In this document: positions 21,559 to 29,948 of the stretch, one piece after another
Position numbering within the stretch: the stretch's first letter is position 1
Layout: each line of letters opens with the position of its first letter
DNA from: Patescibacteria group bacterium
Lineage (GTDB): Bacteria > Patescibacteriota > Patescibacteriia > Patescibacteriales > UBA12465
Reading direction: 5' to 3'
DNA length: 32,936 nt
NCBI GenBank assembly: GCA_028692765.1
Contig: JAQUWT010000011.1
Coordinates: forward strand, 1 to 32,936
Notes under the pieces: model-generated
The model's input: the letters and a program-made list of their open reading frames with translations, nothing else
The model's database searches: none
Told to the model about the DNA's origin: nothing
Made by a program: the position numbers and the translations under genes

Positions 21559-22833
21559 CTACAATTTTATTTCATAAATTTTTCCGGTGCTTTTATCGGT
21601 GAAATATAAGGTTTGCTGGTCGGAACCGACCATGATGCTGGAAACATTGCTGGCGGTTGAAGGAATAGCAATTAATTTTTTAGCGCCGGTTGTTAGGTCA
21701 ATCTTATAGAGATTATCCGTGGTTTTGTCGGCCAGTTCCGGAAAGAGCCCTGCACCTTGGGGCAGGTTTTCCGGGACCGCGCAATAGACTTCGTCGTTGG
21801 TGGCAAAGGTGCATTTGCTGGCCCAGGTGCTTAATCCGAGATTGGTGCGATTTTGGCCGATGCTGTCTCCCTGCGCATCGACAATCCAAAGGCTCGGGTT
21901 CATGTTGTTGTCGCTGCTATAGACGCTATAGAGGAGTTTGTCGCCTTCATCCGACCATTCCGGTTCGAAGCCGCGGCCGTTAATTATGGTTGATTTAAAA
22001 TTTTCACCGTTTAGGCCGACAAAGAATACTTCCTGGCGATTAAAATCAACTCCGCGGGTATACATGGCGGCCGCTTGGTTGTTGGGTGACCAAACGGGAT
22101 AGACATCGTCGGCATTTTCTCCGATGGCGCTTAAAGAAGCCGCTTTGGAGCCGTCGGCGTTGGCGGTGATTAGATATCTGTTTTCCACGTCATTGCCGAT
22201 GCTTTTGGCGCTGATTTGATTGCCGCTGGGCGAAAAAGAAAAGTCTTCCCAATGTTTGGGCAAAGTAACTTGCTTTTGTGTTTGGAAATCATAGGTAATC
22301 TTGGAGCCGTCCGGGTATTCTAAAATAGCTTTATTGCCGTCAGTTGACCAGGTAACATTGCTAACCTGATGAAAGACTTTATCGCTGATGGCAAGCAAAT
22401 CGCCGTTGCTGTCGAGCTTATAAAATTTGCCGTCGTTTTGGTTATAGTATCTTAATTCGCCGTTGCTGGTCATGGTGGGGTCAAGTACCGGGTCGGAGGT
22501 GAGGGCGGTGACTTTAGTGACTCCGCCTAGGGCCCGGTCGGAAATTTCATTGCCGGTGGGAGCATCGGCGCTGATTTGGCCGTTGTTTTGTCCACTGCCG
22601 GTATTAGCGTCATCGCTACCGTTTAAACGCCCGTCGCCGGTAGAGGAGGAATAGTTGCCGCTGCCGTCATCTGCAGTATTGAGGCCGCCGATGTTGCCGC
22701 TAATGTCAGTGATTGCCGGGGAAGTGACGGGGTTGCGGAAAAAGGCAATCCAGATAAGATAAATCATCAGGCCCACAAAGGCGATAAAAGCGAGCAATAG
22801 CCAGATTTTTTTATATTTACTAAATAATCCCAT
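21559..22833 (-). CDS. Membrane-anchored WD40/TolB-like beta-propeller protein
   Basis: 424 aa from the ATG at 22833 (MGLFSKYKKIWLLLAFIAFV); a TTG 12 codons upstream is less likely. One TM helix at about 9-32, then a low-complexity Ser/Gly/Asp/Asn linker (to about 110), then repeated propeller blades with PD40-like turns: WSTDGNKAILEYPDGSKITY, FSPSGNQISAKSIGNDVENR, WSPNNQAAAMYTRGVDFNRQ, WSDEGDKLLYSVYSSDNNMN, ending FTDKSTGKIYEIKL. It is an external binding or scaffold protein. The divergent promoter region with pilM places it next to the pilus operon, and a role with the pilus is possible but unproven. Confidence 0.82.
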   Translation of the reverse strand: MGLFSKYKKIWLLLAFIAFVGLMIYLIWIAFFRNPVTSPAITDISGNIGGLNTADDGSGNYSSSTGDGRLNGSDDANTGSGQNNGQISADAPTGNEISDRALGGVTKVTALTSDPVLDPTMTSNGELRYYNQNDGKFYKLDSNGDLLAISDKVFHQVSNVTWSTDGNKAILEYPDGSKITYDFQTQKQVTLPKHWEDFSFSPSGNQISAKSIGNDVENRYLITANADGSKAASLSAIGENADDVYPVWSPNNQAAAMYTRGVDFNRQEVFFVGLNGENFKSTIINGRGFEPEWSDEGDKLLYSVYSSDNNMNPSLWIVDAQGDSIGQNRTNLGLSTWASKCTFATNDEVYCAVPENLPQGAGLFPELADKTTDNLYKIDLTTGAKKLIAIPSTASNVSSIMVGSDQQTLYFTDKSTGKIYEIKL

Positions 22834-22917
22834 ATTCTTATTTTTTAATTTTATCTTTCTATGATACAATTGAAGATAATGGCACTTGCTGGAAGCTTTC
22901 AGATTTTTGCGATTTCC

Positions 22918-22946
22918 TTGTCGCCATCCTCTAAATATTATATACT
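22918..22946 (+). promoter_or_regulatory. Promoter of the pilM operon
   Basis: TTGTCG (22918-22923), a 17-nt spacer and TATACT (22941-22946), with a leader of about 52 nt to the pilM ATG. It drives pilM-N-O and probably through pilC, since gaps between those genes are 4-20 nt. Confidence 0.75.
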
Positions 22947-23004
22947 AGAAGCGGAGAGAACACAATTTTTTCACTTGCTTTCCCGACTTTAATTTTTATT
23001 TACT

Positions 23005-24054
23005 ATGGGTTTATTTTCCTCAGCGGATGACAATTTATTTTTAGGCATAGACATCGGCGATTCTTCTTTGAAAATGGTGGAATTAAGGAAGAAGAATAAA
23101 AAGATTTTTCTTTCTAATTATGCCTTCAGCGAAAATGTCAGCGGCGTTAATTTTACCAAAATAGAGGATATCAATTATCTGGCCCAGGCCATTTTAAAGG
23201 TGAAAGCGGAAGCCGGCATCAAGGCTAAGAGGGTAACGGCCTCTTTGCCGACTTTTTCGGTTTTTTCTTCAATCATTAATTTGCCTCCTACCGACAAGAA
23301 AAATATGGATGCGGCGGTGGCGGAAGAAGCAAAGAAGGTAATACCTTTGCCGGTCGAAGAAATGATTTTGGATTGGAAATTGGTGCCGACGGGCAAGGAT
23401 GAGGACAAGGAAGGAGTGCGCGTTTTTCTTACCGGCTCCCCAAAAAAATTGGTGCGTCGCTATATCGAAATTTTTCGTTTGGCCAAATTAGAATTAGCCA
23501 GCTTGGAAACAGAGACTTTTTCTTTGGTCAGAGCTTTGATGGGCAATGATCCTTCCACGGTGATGATTGTCGAGATTGGCGCTAACAGCACCGATTTGTC
23601 GGTAGTGCATGAGAGCATCCCTGTGCTTAATCGCAGTTTGGAAATTTGCGGCGGCACCGTCACTTCCGCTCTGGCGGAAAAATTGGGGCTTAGCTTCGGC
23701 CAGGCAGAGCAATTCAAGTTCGATTTGGGCGCTTCGCTTTCCGACACTTCTAAAGAGGAATTGCCGCAGTTGATAATCAAGACCTTGGCGCCGGTTATCC
23801 ATGAGATTGAATATATGCAGGAGTTTTATCAGAATAATACCGGCGGTCAAAAAATCGAGAAAATAATCTTGTCCGGCGGCGGCGCCTTGCTGATGAACTT
23901 GGCTGATTATCTTTCCCATCATCTTAATCTTCAAGTCATTATCGGCAATCCTTTCGGCCGTATCGTTTATCCCTTGGAAATGGAGCCGATAATCGCTGAA
24001 GTGGGCCCGAAATTGGCCGTTGCTGCCGGTTTGGCCTTAAGGGAAATTTCTTAA
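23005..24054 (+). CDS. pilM: Type IV pilus assembly protein PilM
   Basis: 349 aa, normal length. An actin-like (SHS2/FtsA) ATPase fold: FLGIDIGDSSLKMVELRKKN forms phosphate loop 1, MIVEIGANSTDLSVVHESIP phosphate loop 2, and KIIILSGGGALLMNLADYL-type sequence the adenosine motif, ending with the FGRIVYPLEMEPI segment typical of PilM. It sits on the inner face of the membrane and binds the N-terminal tail of PilN, linking the PilB motor to the PilNO alignment complex. First gene of the pilus operon. Confidence 0.95.
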   Translation: MGLFSSADDNLFLGIDIGDSSLKMVELRKKNKKIFLSNYAFSENVSGVNFTKIEDINYLAQAILKVKAEAGIKAKRVTASLPTFSVFSSIINLPPTDKKNMDAAVAEEAKKVIPLPVEEMILDWKLVPTGKDEDKEGVRVFLTGSPKKLVRRYIEIFRLAKLELASLETETFSLVRALMGNDPSTVMIVEIGANSTDLSVVHESIPVLNRSLEICGGTVTSALAEKLGLSFGQAEQFKFDLGASLSDTSKEELPQLIIKTLAPVIHEIEYMQEFYQNNTGGQKIEKIILSGGGALLMNLADYLSHHLNLQVIIGNPFGRIVYPLEMEPIIAEVGPKLAVAAGLALREIS

Positions 24055-24064
24055 CTTTTACGAT

Positions 24065-24721
24065 GTGTTTAATTTTTCCATAAAATCAAAAAAGAAAAGC
24101 GGGGGAGTGGGCAGTCCCTCCCAGAACCCCAAAGTCTTGGAGGTAAACCTGATTAAAAGCGAGATGCAGGTTGATTTTGATTTTAGCAAGAATCTCGGCA
24201 CCCTATTATTTGCTTTAATTATTACCGCTTTGTTTATTACGGAAATTTATCTCGGCCTCAATTGGTGGTCCGACTATGAAAATGCCCGCATGCTGGCCGC
24301 TGAAACTAAGTTTAATCAGGTGTCAAAGGAAATCAAAGCGCTAAAAACTGAGTCTGACCAGATTTTGGCCTTTAAGCAGAGAGCGGATTTAGCTAATACT
24401 TTGGTGGAGAACCATATTTATTGGACCAATTTTTTTAACTGGCTGGAGAAGAATACCTTAAGCAGCGTCAATTATCTCGGTTTTCAGGGGGATAAAAGCG
24501 GCGTGTATTCTTTGTCTGCCTCCGCTAAAACTTTCCGCGATATCAGCTGGCAGACGCGGGCGATGCTGGAGAGTCCGGCGGTTGTTTCTGTCCATGTTAA
24601 TAATGGCGAAAGCGAGCGCCCGACCGATAGCGGCGGTGCGGAAGCGGAAGTCGAAGATATCAAGTTCAGCCTCGATTTGGTGGTTGACCCGAATATATTT
24701 AAAAATTTGAACGCTAATTAA
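24065..24721 (+). CDS. pilN: Type IV pilus assembly protein PilN
   Basis: 218 aa starting at GTG (24065); an ATG two bases earlier is in another frame. A short cytosolic tail with KVLEVNLIKSEM, the variant of the PilM-binding NLLP-type motif, precedes one TM helix at about 46-68, a coiled coil (about 80-110) and a small ferredoxin-like external domain (WTNFFNWLEKNTLSSVNYLG onward). PilN pairs with PilO in the alignment complex. It lies 10 nt after pilM and 4 nt before pilO. Confidence 0.88.
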   Translation: MFNFSIKSKKKSGGVGSPSQNPKVLEVNLIKSEMQVDFDFSKNLGTLLFALIITALFITEIYLGLNWWSDYENARMLAAETKFNQVSKEIKALKTESDQILAFKQRADLANTLVENHIYWTNFFNWLEKNTLSSVNYLGFQGDKSGVYSLSASAKTFRDISWQTRAMLESPAVVSVHVNNGESERPTDSGGAEAEVEDIKFSLDLVVDPNIFKNLNAN

Positions 24722-24725
24722 TTTT

Positions 24726-25352
24726 ATGGCCGTGGCCGCCAAACATAAGAATAAGAACGACATCAATTCTTTTCTTAATGCCAATTTTAATATCTTGGTA
24801 GTCTTAGTGGTGGTAATTGTCTTAGCGGCCGCTTATTTTCTAATTATCAAGCCTAAATTTGAATTAACTTTGGTCGCCATCAAGGATAATATCGGCCAGC
24901 AAGAGCAGTTCTACCAGAGCCAGCGCCAGAAACTCGTTGATTTGCAAGCTGCCGCCGCCATGTATCACAAGATTAGCGATAGCGATATTCGCAAGATTAA
25001 AGAAGTCCTGCCCGATGAGTATGCCAAGGAAAAATTATTTGGAGAGTTGGAAGACATCATTACCCAGCAAGGACTCTTGATTACCGGTATTAATTTGGAA
25101 AAAATAGGCGAAGCCGATAATGAAGCGGAGCCGATGGCCGCCAAAGATGAGCGCCTGTTGGATATACCAAATTCCGAGCATGTCGGCGTAATTGCGGCTA
25201 ATATCAAGCTGTCGAGCACCGATTACGCCGGTTTAAAGAATCTTTTGCCGCTATTTGAGAGCAATTTGCAGTTAGTAGATATCGATTCCATTGATTTCGA
25301 CCAAGAAGATAAAACGGCTGAAATTACCCTTTATACATATTATTTCAAATAA
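24726..25352 (+). CDS. pilO: Type IV pilus assembly protein PilO
   Basis: 208 aa. One TM helix at about 22-42 (ILVVLVVVIVLAAAYFLIIK), a coiled coil of about 45 residues with KLVDLQAAAAMYHKISDSDI, then a PilO-type ferredoxin-like domain with IITQQGLLITGINLEKIG and STDYAGLKNLLPLFESNLQL. PilO dimerises with PilN at the inner membrane. The position after pilN and the topology make the call good, although PilO sequences are poorly conserved. Confidence 0.88.
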   Translation: MAVAAKHKNKNDINSFLNANFNILVVLVVVIVLAAAYFLIIKPKFELTLVAIKDNIGQQEQFYQSQRQKLVDLQAAAAMYHKISDSDIRKIKEVLPDEYAKEKLFGELEDIITQQGLLITGINLEKIGEADNEAEPMAAKDERLLDIPNSEHVGVIAANIKLSSTDYAGLKNLLPLFESNLQLVDIDSIDFDQEDKTAEITLYTYYFK

Positions 25353-25359
25353 AGAGCTT

Positions 25360-25722
25360 ATGTCTAAAAGCCGCAGTTCCAGCATCTATATTCTTACCGG
25401 CGTTTTGATTATTGTCGGTATTTTGATTTTTGCTTTCCGGGAAAGGCTTTTGTCTTATTTAAGCGCTCAAGTTTTCGGCACGGATTTTGGTGCGACGGAA
25501 ATGGTTTTAGACGTTTCGGCGGCCGGTAATTTGGATATTAAAATATTAGATAATCAAGCGTTCCAAACTCTTAGTAACCGCGTGCTCTATTTTGATTTTG
25601 ACAAGGTGGGGAAGCCGGTGCTGAGTCAGGCCGCCAGCCCTAATTTGCAGGCGCCTCTTTGGCAGGCGGTCTATCTCGGCAATTCCCATCCTTTCCCGGT
25701 GAAAGAGAAGAAAGAGAACTAG
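25360..25722 (+). CDS. Small membrane-anchored protein in the pilP position
   Basis: 120 aa from the ATG at 25360, 7 nt after pilO; the longer frame overlaps pilO and is rejected. One TM helix at about 9-27, then a short external domain with QVFGTDFGATEMVLDVS and LSNRVLYFDFDKVGKPVLSQ. In diderm bacteria pilO is followed by pilP, an inner-membrane lipoprotein that meets the secretin. This protein has no lipobox and no clear PilP similarity, consistent with a cell lacking a secretin. Its function is probably a lineage-specific part of the pilus base. Confidence 0.75.
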   Translation: MSKSRSSSIYILTGVLIIVGILIFAFRERLLSYLSAQVFGTDFGATEMVLDVSAAGNLDIKILDNQAFQTLSNRVLYFDFDKVGKPVLSQAASPNLQAPLWQAVYLGNSHPFPVKEKKEN

Positions 25723-25739
25723 CAGTTTTAGATAATTTT

Positions 25740-27503
25740 ATGCTTATTGACCAACAAGAACAGCTGCTTAAAATATTGCAGGAAAAAAAATTGATTGCCG
25801 CTGACCAGGCGGCTGATATCAAGCTTAAGGCAGCGGCCGCTAAAACAGAGCTGCCCGATTTTTTATTGAGCAACAAGCTGGTTAACGAAGAGCAGCTGAC
25901 CGAGGCTAAGGCGGTTTTATATAATTTGCCCTATTTCGCTTATACCGATGAGGTTATTCCCGAAGAAGTGTTGAATTTTTTACCGGAAGAAATTGCTCGT
26001 ACTTATAATATCGTTTGTTTGGCCAAGGAAAATAAAGTATTAAAGATAGGTTTGGTCGAGCCGAATTTGAAAGCGATGGAAGCGGTTAATTTTTTGGCCT
26101 TGGATGAAAAACTAAGCGTCCAGTACTATCTTTTATCTGCTAGCAGCTGGCACAAGATTTTTAAGCAGTATCAGAAAATAGAAGAAGAAATTTCCAGTGC
26201 TTTGGAAGTGAAGGCGAAGGAGGACAGCGATGACGTTGTCGCCGTCAAATCTGAAGACGCCGCCATGGTCGATGAGGAGGATATTAACAGCGCGCCGGTA
26301 TCCCGCATCGTTTCCGTTATTATTCGCCATGCCGTCGAAGCCAGGGCTAGCGACATCCACATCGAGCCGTATGACAAGGAAAGCCGGGTGCGCTACCGCA
26401 TTGATGGTATTTTGCACACCTCTTTAACTTTGCCTAAAAGCATCCACAACGCCATTATTGCCCGTATCAAGGTTATGTCAAAATTGAAGTTGGATGAAAC
26501 GCGCGTGCCTCAAGACGGACGCATCCGTTTGCTGGTTAATGGGAGGGCGGTCGATTTCCGTATTTCCACCCTGCCTTTGGCCAATCAGGAGAAAGTGGTT
26601 ATGCGTATTCTTGATACCGCCAAAGGCGCGCCGGCTTTAAGCGATTTGGGTTTTAATTCCAACTCTTTACGCGCCATCAACGAAGCCGCCAAAAAGACCA
26701 GCGGCATTATCCTGGTTACCGGTCCGACCGGTTCCGGTAAGACCACGACTTTATATTCGTTGTTGAATATTCTCAATCAGGAGGGGGTCAATATTTCCAC
26801 TTTAGAAGACCCGATTGAATATGAGATGAAGGGCGTTAATCAGTCTCAGGTGCGGCCGAAGGTCGGCTTTACTTTTGCCAGCGGCCTGCGTTCGCTTTTG
26901 CGCCAAGACCCCAATATCATTATGGTCGGCGAAATCCGCGACGAAGAAACGGCGGAATTATCTATCCACGCTTCTTTGACCGGCCATTTGGTTATTTCTA
27001 CTTTGCATACCAATGATGCTTTAGGCGCCGTTTTCCGTCTTTTGGATATGAAGATTGAGCGCTTCCTTTTGGCTTCCACCTTAAAAACCGTCGTTGCTCA
27101 GCGCTTGGCTAGGCGCTTGTGCGATAAATGCAAGCAAGCCGTGACCTTGCCGGAAGCGGAGTTGGCCGAGATGTCGGCGGCCTTAAAAGATGTACCGGCC
27201 AGTATTTTAAAGGCAGAGCTGCCTGATTTGCAGGACATCAACAATTTAAGCAATTATACTTTTTATCATCCGGTCGGCTGCAGCCATTGTGAAAATACCG
27301 GCTTTACCGGTCGGGTGGCGATTTCCGAAGTAATCGATATTAACGAGCAATTAAAGGAAATGATTAACCGTGGAGATAAGAATTTTAATATCGATGCGGT
27401 CAAGGCCAGCCAAGATTTTATTTCCATTAATCAGGACGGAATTATCAAAGTGCTGAAGGGAATTACGACCATGGAAGAAATTTTGCGCGTCATTGAAAGC
27501 TAA
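25740..27503 (+). CDS. pilB: Type IV pilus assembly ATPase PilB
   Basis: 587 aa from the ATG at 25740; the longer frame overlaps the upstream gene. An N-terminal MshEN/T2SSE_N domain (to about 150) is followed by the GspE/PilB core: Walker A TGPTGSGKTTTLYSLL at about 328-335, Asp box EDPIEYEMKGVNQSQVRPKV, Walker B IIMVGEIRDEETAELS near 394, and His box HLVISTLHTNDALGA. A tetracysteine zinc site follows (C461xxC464 in LCDKCKQAV and C514xxC517 in GCSHCENTGF), characteristic of extension ATPases. It powers pilus polymerisation. No pilT retraction ATPase is in this window. Confidence 0.97.
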   Translation: MLIDQQEQLLKILQEKKLIAADQAADIKLKAAAAKTELPDFLLSNKLVNEEQLTEAKAVLYNLPYFAYTDEVIPEEVLNFLPEEIARTYNIVCLAKENKVLKIGLVEPNLKAMEAVNFLALDEKLSVQYYLLSASSWHKIFKQYQKIEEEISSALEVKAKEDSDDVVAVKSEDAAMVDEEDINSAPVSRIVSVIIRHAVEARASDIHIEPYDKESRVRYRIDGILHTSLTLPKSIHNAIIARIKVMSKLKLDETRVPQDGRIRLLVNGRAVDFRISTLPLANQEKVVMRILDTAKGAPALSDLGFNSNSLRAINEAAKKTSGIILVTGPTGSGKTTTLYSLLNILNQEGVNISTLEDPIEYEMKGVNQSQVRPKVGFTFASGLRSLLRQDPNIIMVGEIRDEETAELSIHASLTGHLVISTLHTNDALGAVFRLLDMKIERFLLASTLKTVVAQRLARRLCDKCKQAVTLPEAELAEMSAALKDVPASILKAELPDLQDINNLSNYTFYHPVGCSHCENTGFTGRVAISEVIDINEQLKEMINRGDKNFNIDAVKASQDFISINQDGIIKVLKGITTMEEILRVIES

Positions 27504-27523
27504 TCGCATTTTTGCATTAATTT

Positions 27524-28732
27524 ATGCCGATTTTTAAATACAAAGCCAAAAATAATGTCAGCGGCAAGACTAAATCAGAATTGACCGTTGGCATCAATGA
27601 AGCGGATGTAGTCAACCGTTTGAGCCGGCAAAATTTTAGCGTTTTGGCTATCGCCGACCAGACGGACAGCTTGGAGGCAAAAATTAACTTGTTTTTGAAT
27701 CCGATTAAAGTGAAAGATTTGGTAATTTTTTCCCGCCAGTTTTCCGTCATGATTGCCGCTAACGTGCCCGTCGTCGAATCACTGTTGATTTTAATCGACC
27801 AGACTAATAATTTTTCTTTGAAAAAAATGATTGCCGATATCGCTTTTGAAGTAGATAGCGGCTCTTTGCTGTCCGACGCTTTTGCCCGGCGTCCGAAAAT
27901 TTTTTCCGAATTCTTCGTTAACATCATCAAGAGCGGCGAAACCTCGGGTAAGCTGGATGAGGTTTTAACTTATTTGGCTGATGAAACCGAAAAGAGTTAT
28001 GATATGGCCGCTAAAATTAAGGGGGCAATGATATACCCAGCTTTTATTTTAGTTGGTTTGTCCGGCGTCGGCGTCATTTTAATGGTCTATGTGATTCCGA
28101 ACCTAACTAGCATGCTAACTGAATCCGGCATGAAATTACCGCTGGCTACCCGAATTATTATTGCCGTTTCCAGTTTTATGCAGAATTATCTGATTCTGTT
28201 AATCTTAATATTAGCCGGTTTAATTGTCGCGGTGCGCTATTATCTGCAAACAGAAGCCGGCCGTTACCAATTGGATACTTTTAAATTAAAGATGCCGATT
28301 TTCGGGCGTTTATTCAAATATATTTATCTGATGCGCTTTACCCGCTCTTTGTCCACCCTGCTTAAAGGCGGCGTGACTATTACCAGGGCGCTGGAAATCA
28401 CCGCTAACGTTGTCGGTAATGTCATTTATCGCGATTTGATTTTAGAGACCTTGGAATCAATCAATGACGGCAATCCTTTGTCGACTGTAATGGAAGCGAG
28501 CAATGATGTGCCGAAGATGGTGCCGCAGATGCTTAGCGTCGGCGAGAGGACGGGGCGCATTGATTCGGTGCTAGACAAGATTACTGATTTTTACGGCCGC
28601 GAGTCGGGTACGATGCTGGCCAACCTCAGCACTTTAATGGAGCCAATTATTATGGTTATTATGGGCGTTGGCGTCGGCATTATGGTAGCCGCTATTTTAA
28701 TGCCGATGTATAATATGGCCAATCAGTTTTAA
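27524..28732 (+). CDS. pilC: Type IV pilus platform protein PilC
   Basis: 402 aa, normal length. Two T2SSF (GspF) domains (about 65-190 and 265-390): VKDLVIFSRQFSVMIAANVP with SGSLLSDAFARRPKIFSEFF, then IYLMRFTRSLSTLLKGGVTI with MVPQMLSVGERTGRIDSVLD. Three TM helices lie at about 165-190, 215-238 and 372-396. It is the inner-membrane platform rotated by PilB. The gene is 20 nt after pilB. A short GGTTA/TAGCC stem at its 3' end is too weak to call a terminator. Confidence 0.96.
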   Translation: MPIFKYKAKNNVSGKTKSELTVGINEADVVNRLSRQNFSVLAIADQTDSLEAKINLFLNPIKVKDLVIFSRQFSVMIAANVPVVESLLILIDQTNNFSLKKMIADIAFEVDSGSLLSDAFARRPKIFSEFFVNIIKSGETSGKLDEVLTYLADETEKSYDMAAKIKGAMIYPAFILVGLSGVGVILMVYVIPNLTSMLTESGMKLPLATRIIIAVSSFMQNYLILLILILAGLIVAVRYYLQTEAGRYQLDTFKLKMPIFGRLFKYIYLMRFTRSLSTLLKGGVTITRALEITANVVGNVIYRDLILETLESINDGNPLSTVMEASNDVPKMVPQMLSVGERTGRIDSVLDKITDFYGRESGTMLANLSTLMEPIIMVIMGVGVGIMVAAILMPMYNMANQF

Positions 28733-28769
28733 GGGTTAGCTATTAGCCTTTGATTTTAACTGACGACTC

Positions 28770-28798
28770 TTGTGCCGATTGCCTGATTTTGCTATAAT
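28770..28798 (+). promoter_or_regulatory. Promoter of the first pilin gene
   Basis: TTGTGC (28770-28775), a 17-nt spacer and TATAAT (28793-28798), also preceded by TG-C as an extended -10. It has both elements and so should be strong, as expected of a major pilin gene. Start near 28805, leader about 80 nt. Confidence 0.8.
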
Positions 28799-28826
28799 TT
28801 TAATATCTTATAATTTATTTGCATTT

Positions 28827-28889
28827 ATGCCTTTTACTACCGGTATTAAGGGTGTAAATGGAAATTTTTGGAAGGGGGTGAATCTATGA
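28827..28889 (+). CDS. Possible 20-aa leader peptide coupled to pilin 1
   Basis: ATG at 28827 opens MPFTTGIKGVNGNFWKGVNL and stops at TGA 28887-28889, which overlaps the pilin ATG as ATGA. It lies entirely between the predicted transcription start (about 28805) and the pilin start, and contains the pilin Shine-Dalgarno (GGAAGGGGGTG). Translation of it would bring ribosomes straight onto the pilin start. It could still be a chance ORF, as no start signal is visible in front of it. Confidence 0.35.
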   Translation: MPFTTGIKGVNGNFWKGVNL

Positions 28890-29314
28890 ACAACAAAAAA
28901 GGCTTTACTTTAATCGAATTATTGGTGGTTATCGCCATCATCGGCTTGCTCTCGACTTTGTCGGTTTTAGCTCTTAATGGCGCCCGCGCCAGAGCGCGCG
29001 ACGCAAAGCGTATTGCCGATATCAAACAAATCCAAACTGCTTTGGAAATGTATTATAACGATAATAACGTTTATCCCAGTCTTTTATCTCAATTAACTAC
29101 CACCACTCCGCCTCTGATTAAAGTTCTGCCCACCGCTCCGACTCCGACCGACGGTAACTGTACAGGTGCGCAAAATACCTATACTTACACTTTCTATGCC
29201 GGTGGAACTAATGATACTGGCTCAGCTACTTATGCTCTGACTTATTGTCTCGGCTCTGCCACCGGCAATGTCGCCTCTGGTCCGAAGACCGCTTCACCGT
29301 CAGGCATTCAGTAG
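28886..29314 (+). CDS. Type IV pilin, copy 1
   Basis: 142 aa from the ATG at 28886, chosen because a strong SD (GAAGGGGG) stands just upstream and because the leader MNNKKG then fits the class III prepilin signal: G cleavage site, F+1 and E+5 in GFTLIELLVVIAIIGLLSTL. A prepilin peptidase would cut before Phe. The N-terminal helix runs on through ARARARDAKRIADIKQIQTA, and the C-terminal part is Thr/Pro/Ala-rich with a Cys pair (GNCTG and LTYCLG) likely closing a disulfide loop. It is probably a major pilin subunit. Its first 311 bp are identical to copy 2. Confidence 0.93.
   Translation: MNNKKGFTLIELLVVIAIIGLLSTLSVLALNGARARARDAKRIADIKQIQTALEMYYNDNNVYPSLLSQLTTTTPPLIKVLPTAPTPTDGNCTGAQNTYTYTFYAGGTNDTGSATYALTYCLGSATGNVASGPKTASPSGIQ
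28892..29202 (+). repeat. 311-bp exact duplicate of 29447-29757 (pilin 5' part)
   Basis: By eye every base from 28892 to 29202 equals the base 555 positions further on, silent positions included. After that point the two genes differ at synonymous and non-synonymous sites, and upstream they differ fully. Confidence 0.95.
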
Positions 29315-29337
29315 TATTTATTATTGATAATAGATGC

Positions 29338-29365
29338 AAAAATCCGCCTTTTGGCGGATTTTTTT
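29338..29365 (+). terminator. Terminator of pilin copy 1
   Basis: AAAAATCCGCC-TTTT-GGCGGATTTTT followed by more T. It separates the two pilin genes transcriptionally. Confidence 0.9.
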
Positions 29366-29443
29366 AAAGAAAAAGATTGTATAATTTTCTGTCTCATGTT
29401 AGTATATTTATATAATCTTTTAAAGGTTTATTAATCAAAAAAT

Positions 29444-29866
29444 ATGAACAAAAAAGGCTTTACTTTAATCGAATTATTGGTGGTTATCGCCATCATCGGC
29501 TTGCTCTCGACTTTGTCGGTTTTAGCTCTTAATGGCGCCCGCGCCAGAGCGCGCGACGCAAAGCGTATTGCCGATATCAAACAAATCCAAACTGCTTTGG
29601 AAATGTATTATAACGATAATAACGTTTATCCCAGTCTTTTATCTCAATTAACTACCACCACTCCGCCTCTGATTAAAGTTCTGCCCACCGCTCCGACTCC
29701 GACCGACGGTAACTGTACAGGTGCGCAAAATACCTATACTTACACTTTCTATGCCGGCAGCGGCGGCAGTGGTACTGCCACCTACGCTTTGACTTATTGT
29801 CTCGGTTCTGCCACCGGCAATGTCGCCTCTGGAGCTAAAACAGCTTCACCGTCCGGCATTCAGTAG
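29444..29866 (+). CDS. Type IV pilin, copy 2
   Basis: 140 aa with leader MNKKG and the same class III signal and helix as copy 1. The proteins are identical through the C-terminal region up to FYAG, then copy 2 has SGGSGTATYALTYCLG where copy 1 has GTNDTGSATYALTYCLG, and AKTASP for PKTASP. The variable stretch lies just before the second cysteine, in the D-region loop that faces outward in pilins. It has its own TATAAT (29411-29416) and no visible SD, unlike copy 1, so expression levels probably differ. Confidence 0.93.
   Translation: MNKKGFTLIELLVVIAIIGLLSTLSVLALNGARARARDAKRIADIKQIQTALEMYYNDNNVYPSLLSQLTTTTPPLIKVLPTAPTPTDGNCTGAQNTYTYTFYAGSGGSGTATYALTYCLGSATGNVASGAKTASPSGIQ
29447..29757 (+). 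repeat. 311-bp exact duplicate of 28892-29202
   Basis: Second copy of the identical pilin 5' segment, at an offset of 555 bp. Confidence 0.95.
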
Positions 29867-29890
29867 TCTTATCTTCAATTTTCTTGTTTT

Positions 29891-29922
29891 AGCGCTCCTT
29901 GATAGGGGGCGCTTTTGTTTTT
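29891..29922 (+). terminator. Terminator of pilin copy 2
   Basis: AGCGCTCC / GGGGCGCT (one T-G pair) followed by TTTTGTTTTT. The T-tract doubles as the -35 of the femAB promoter. Confidence 0.8.
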
Positions 29923-29942
29923 AGGTCGGCCTTTGCTATAAT
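29915..29942 (+). promoter_or_regulatory. Promoter of a leaderless femAB transcript
   Basis: TTGTTT (29915-29920), a 16-nt spacer and TATAAT (29937-29942), with TG-C as extended -10. Six nt (TAGGTT) separate the -10 from the ATG at 29949, so transcription should start at the initiation codon. Confidence 0.75.
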
Positions 29943-29948
29943 TAGGTT

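Noticed and set aside
24063-24065. ATG start for pilN
   Set aside because: It is out of frame with the PilN reading frame; GTG 24065 is the fitting start.
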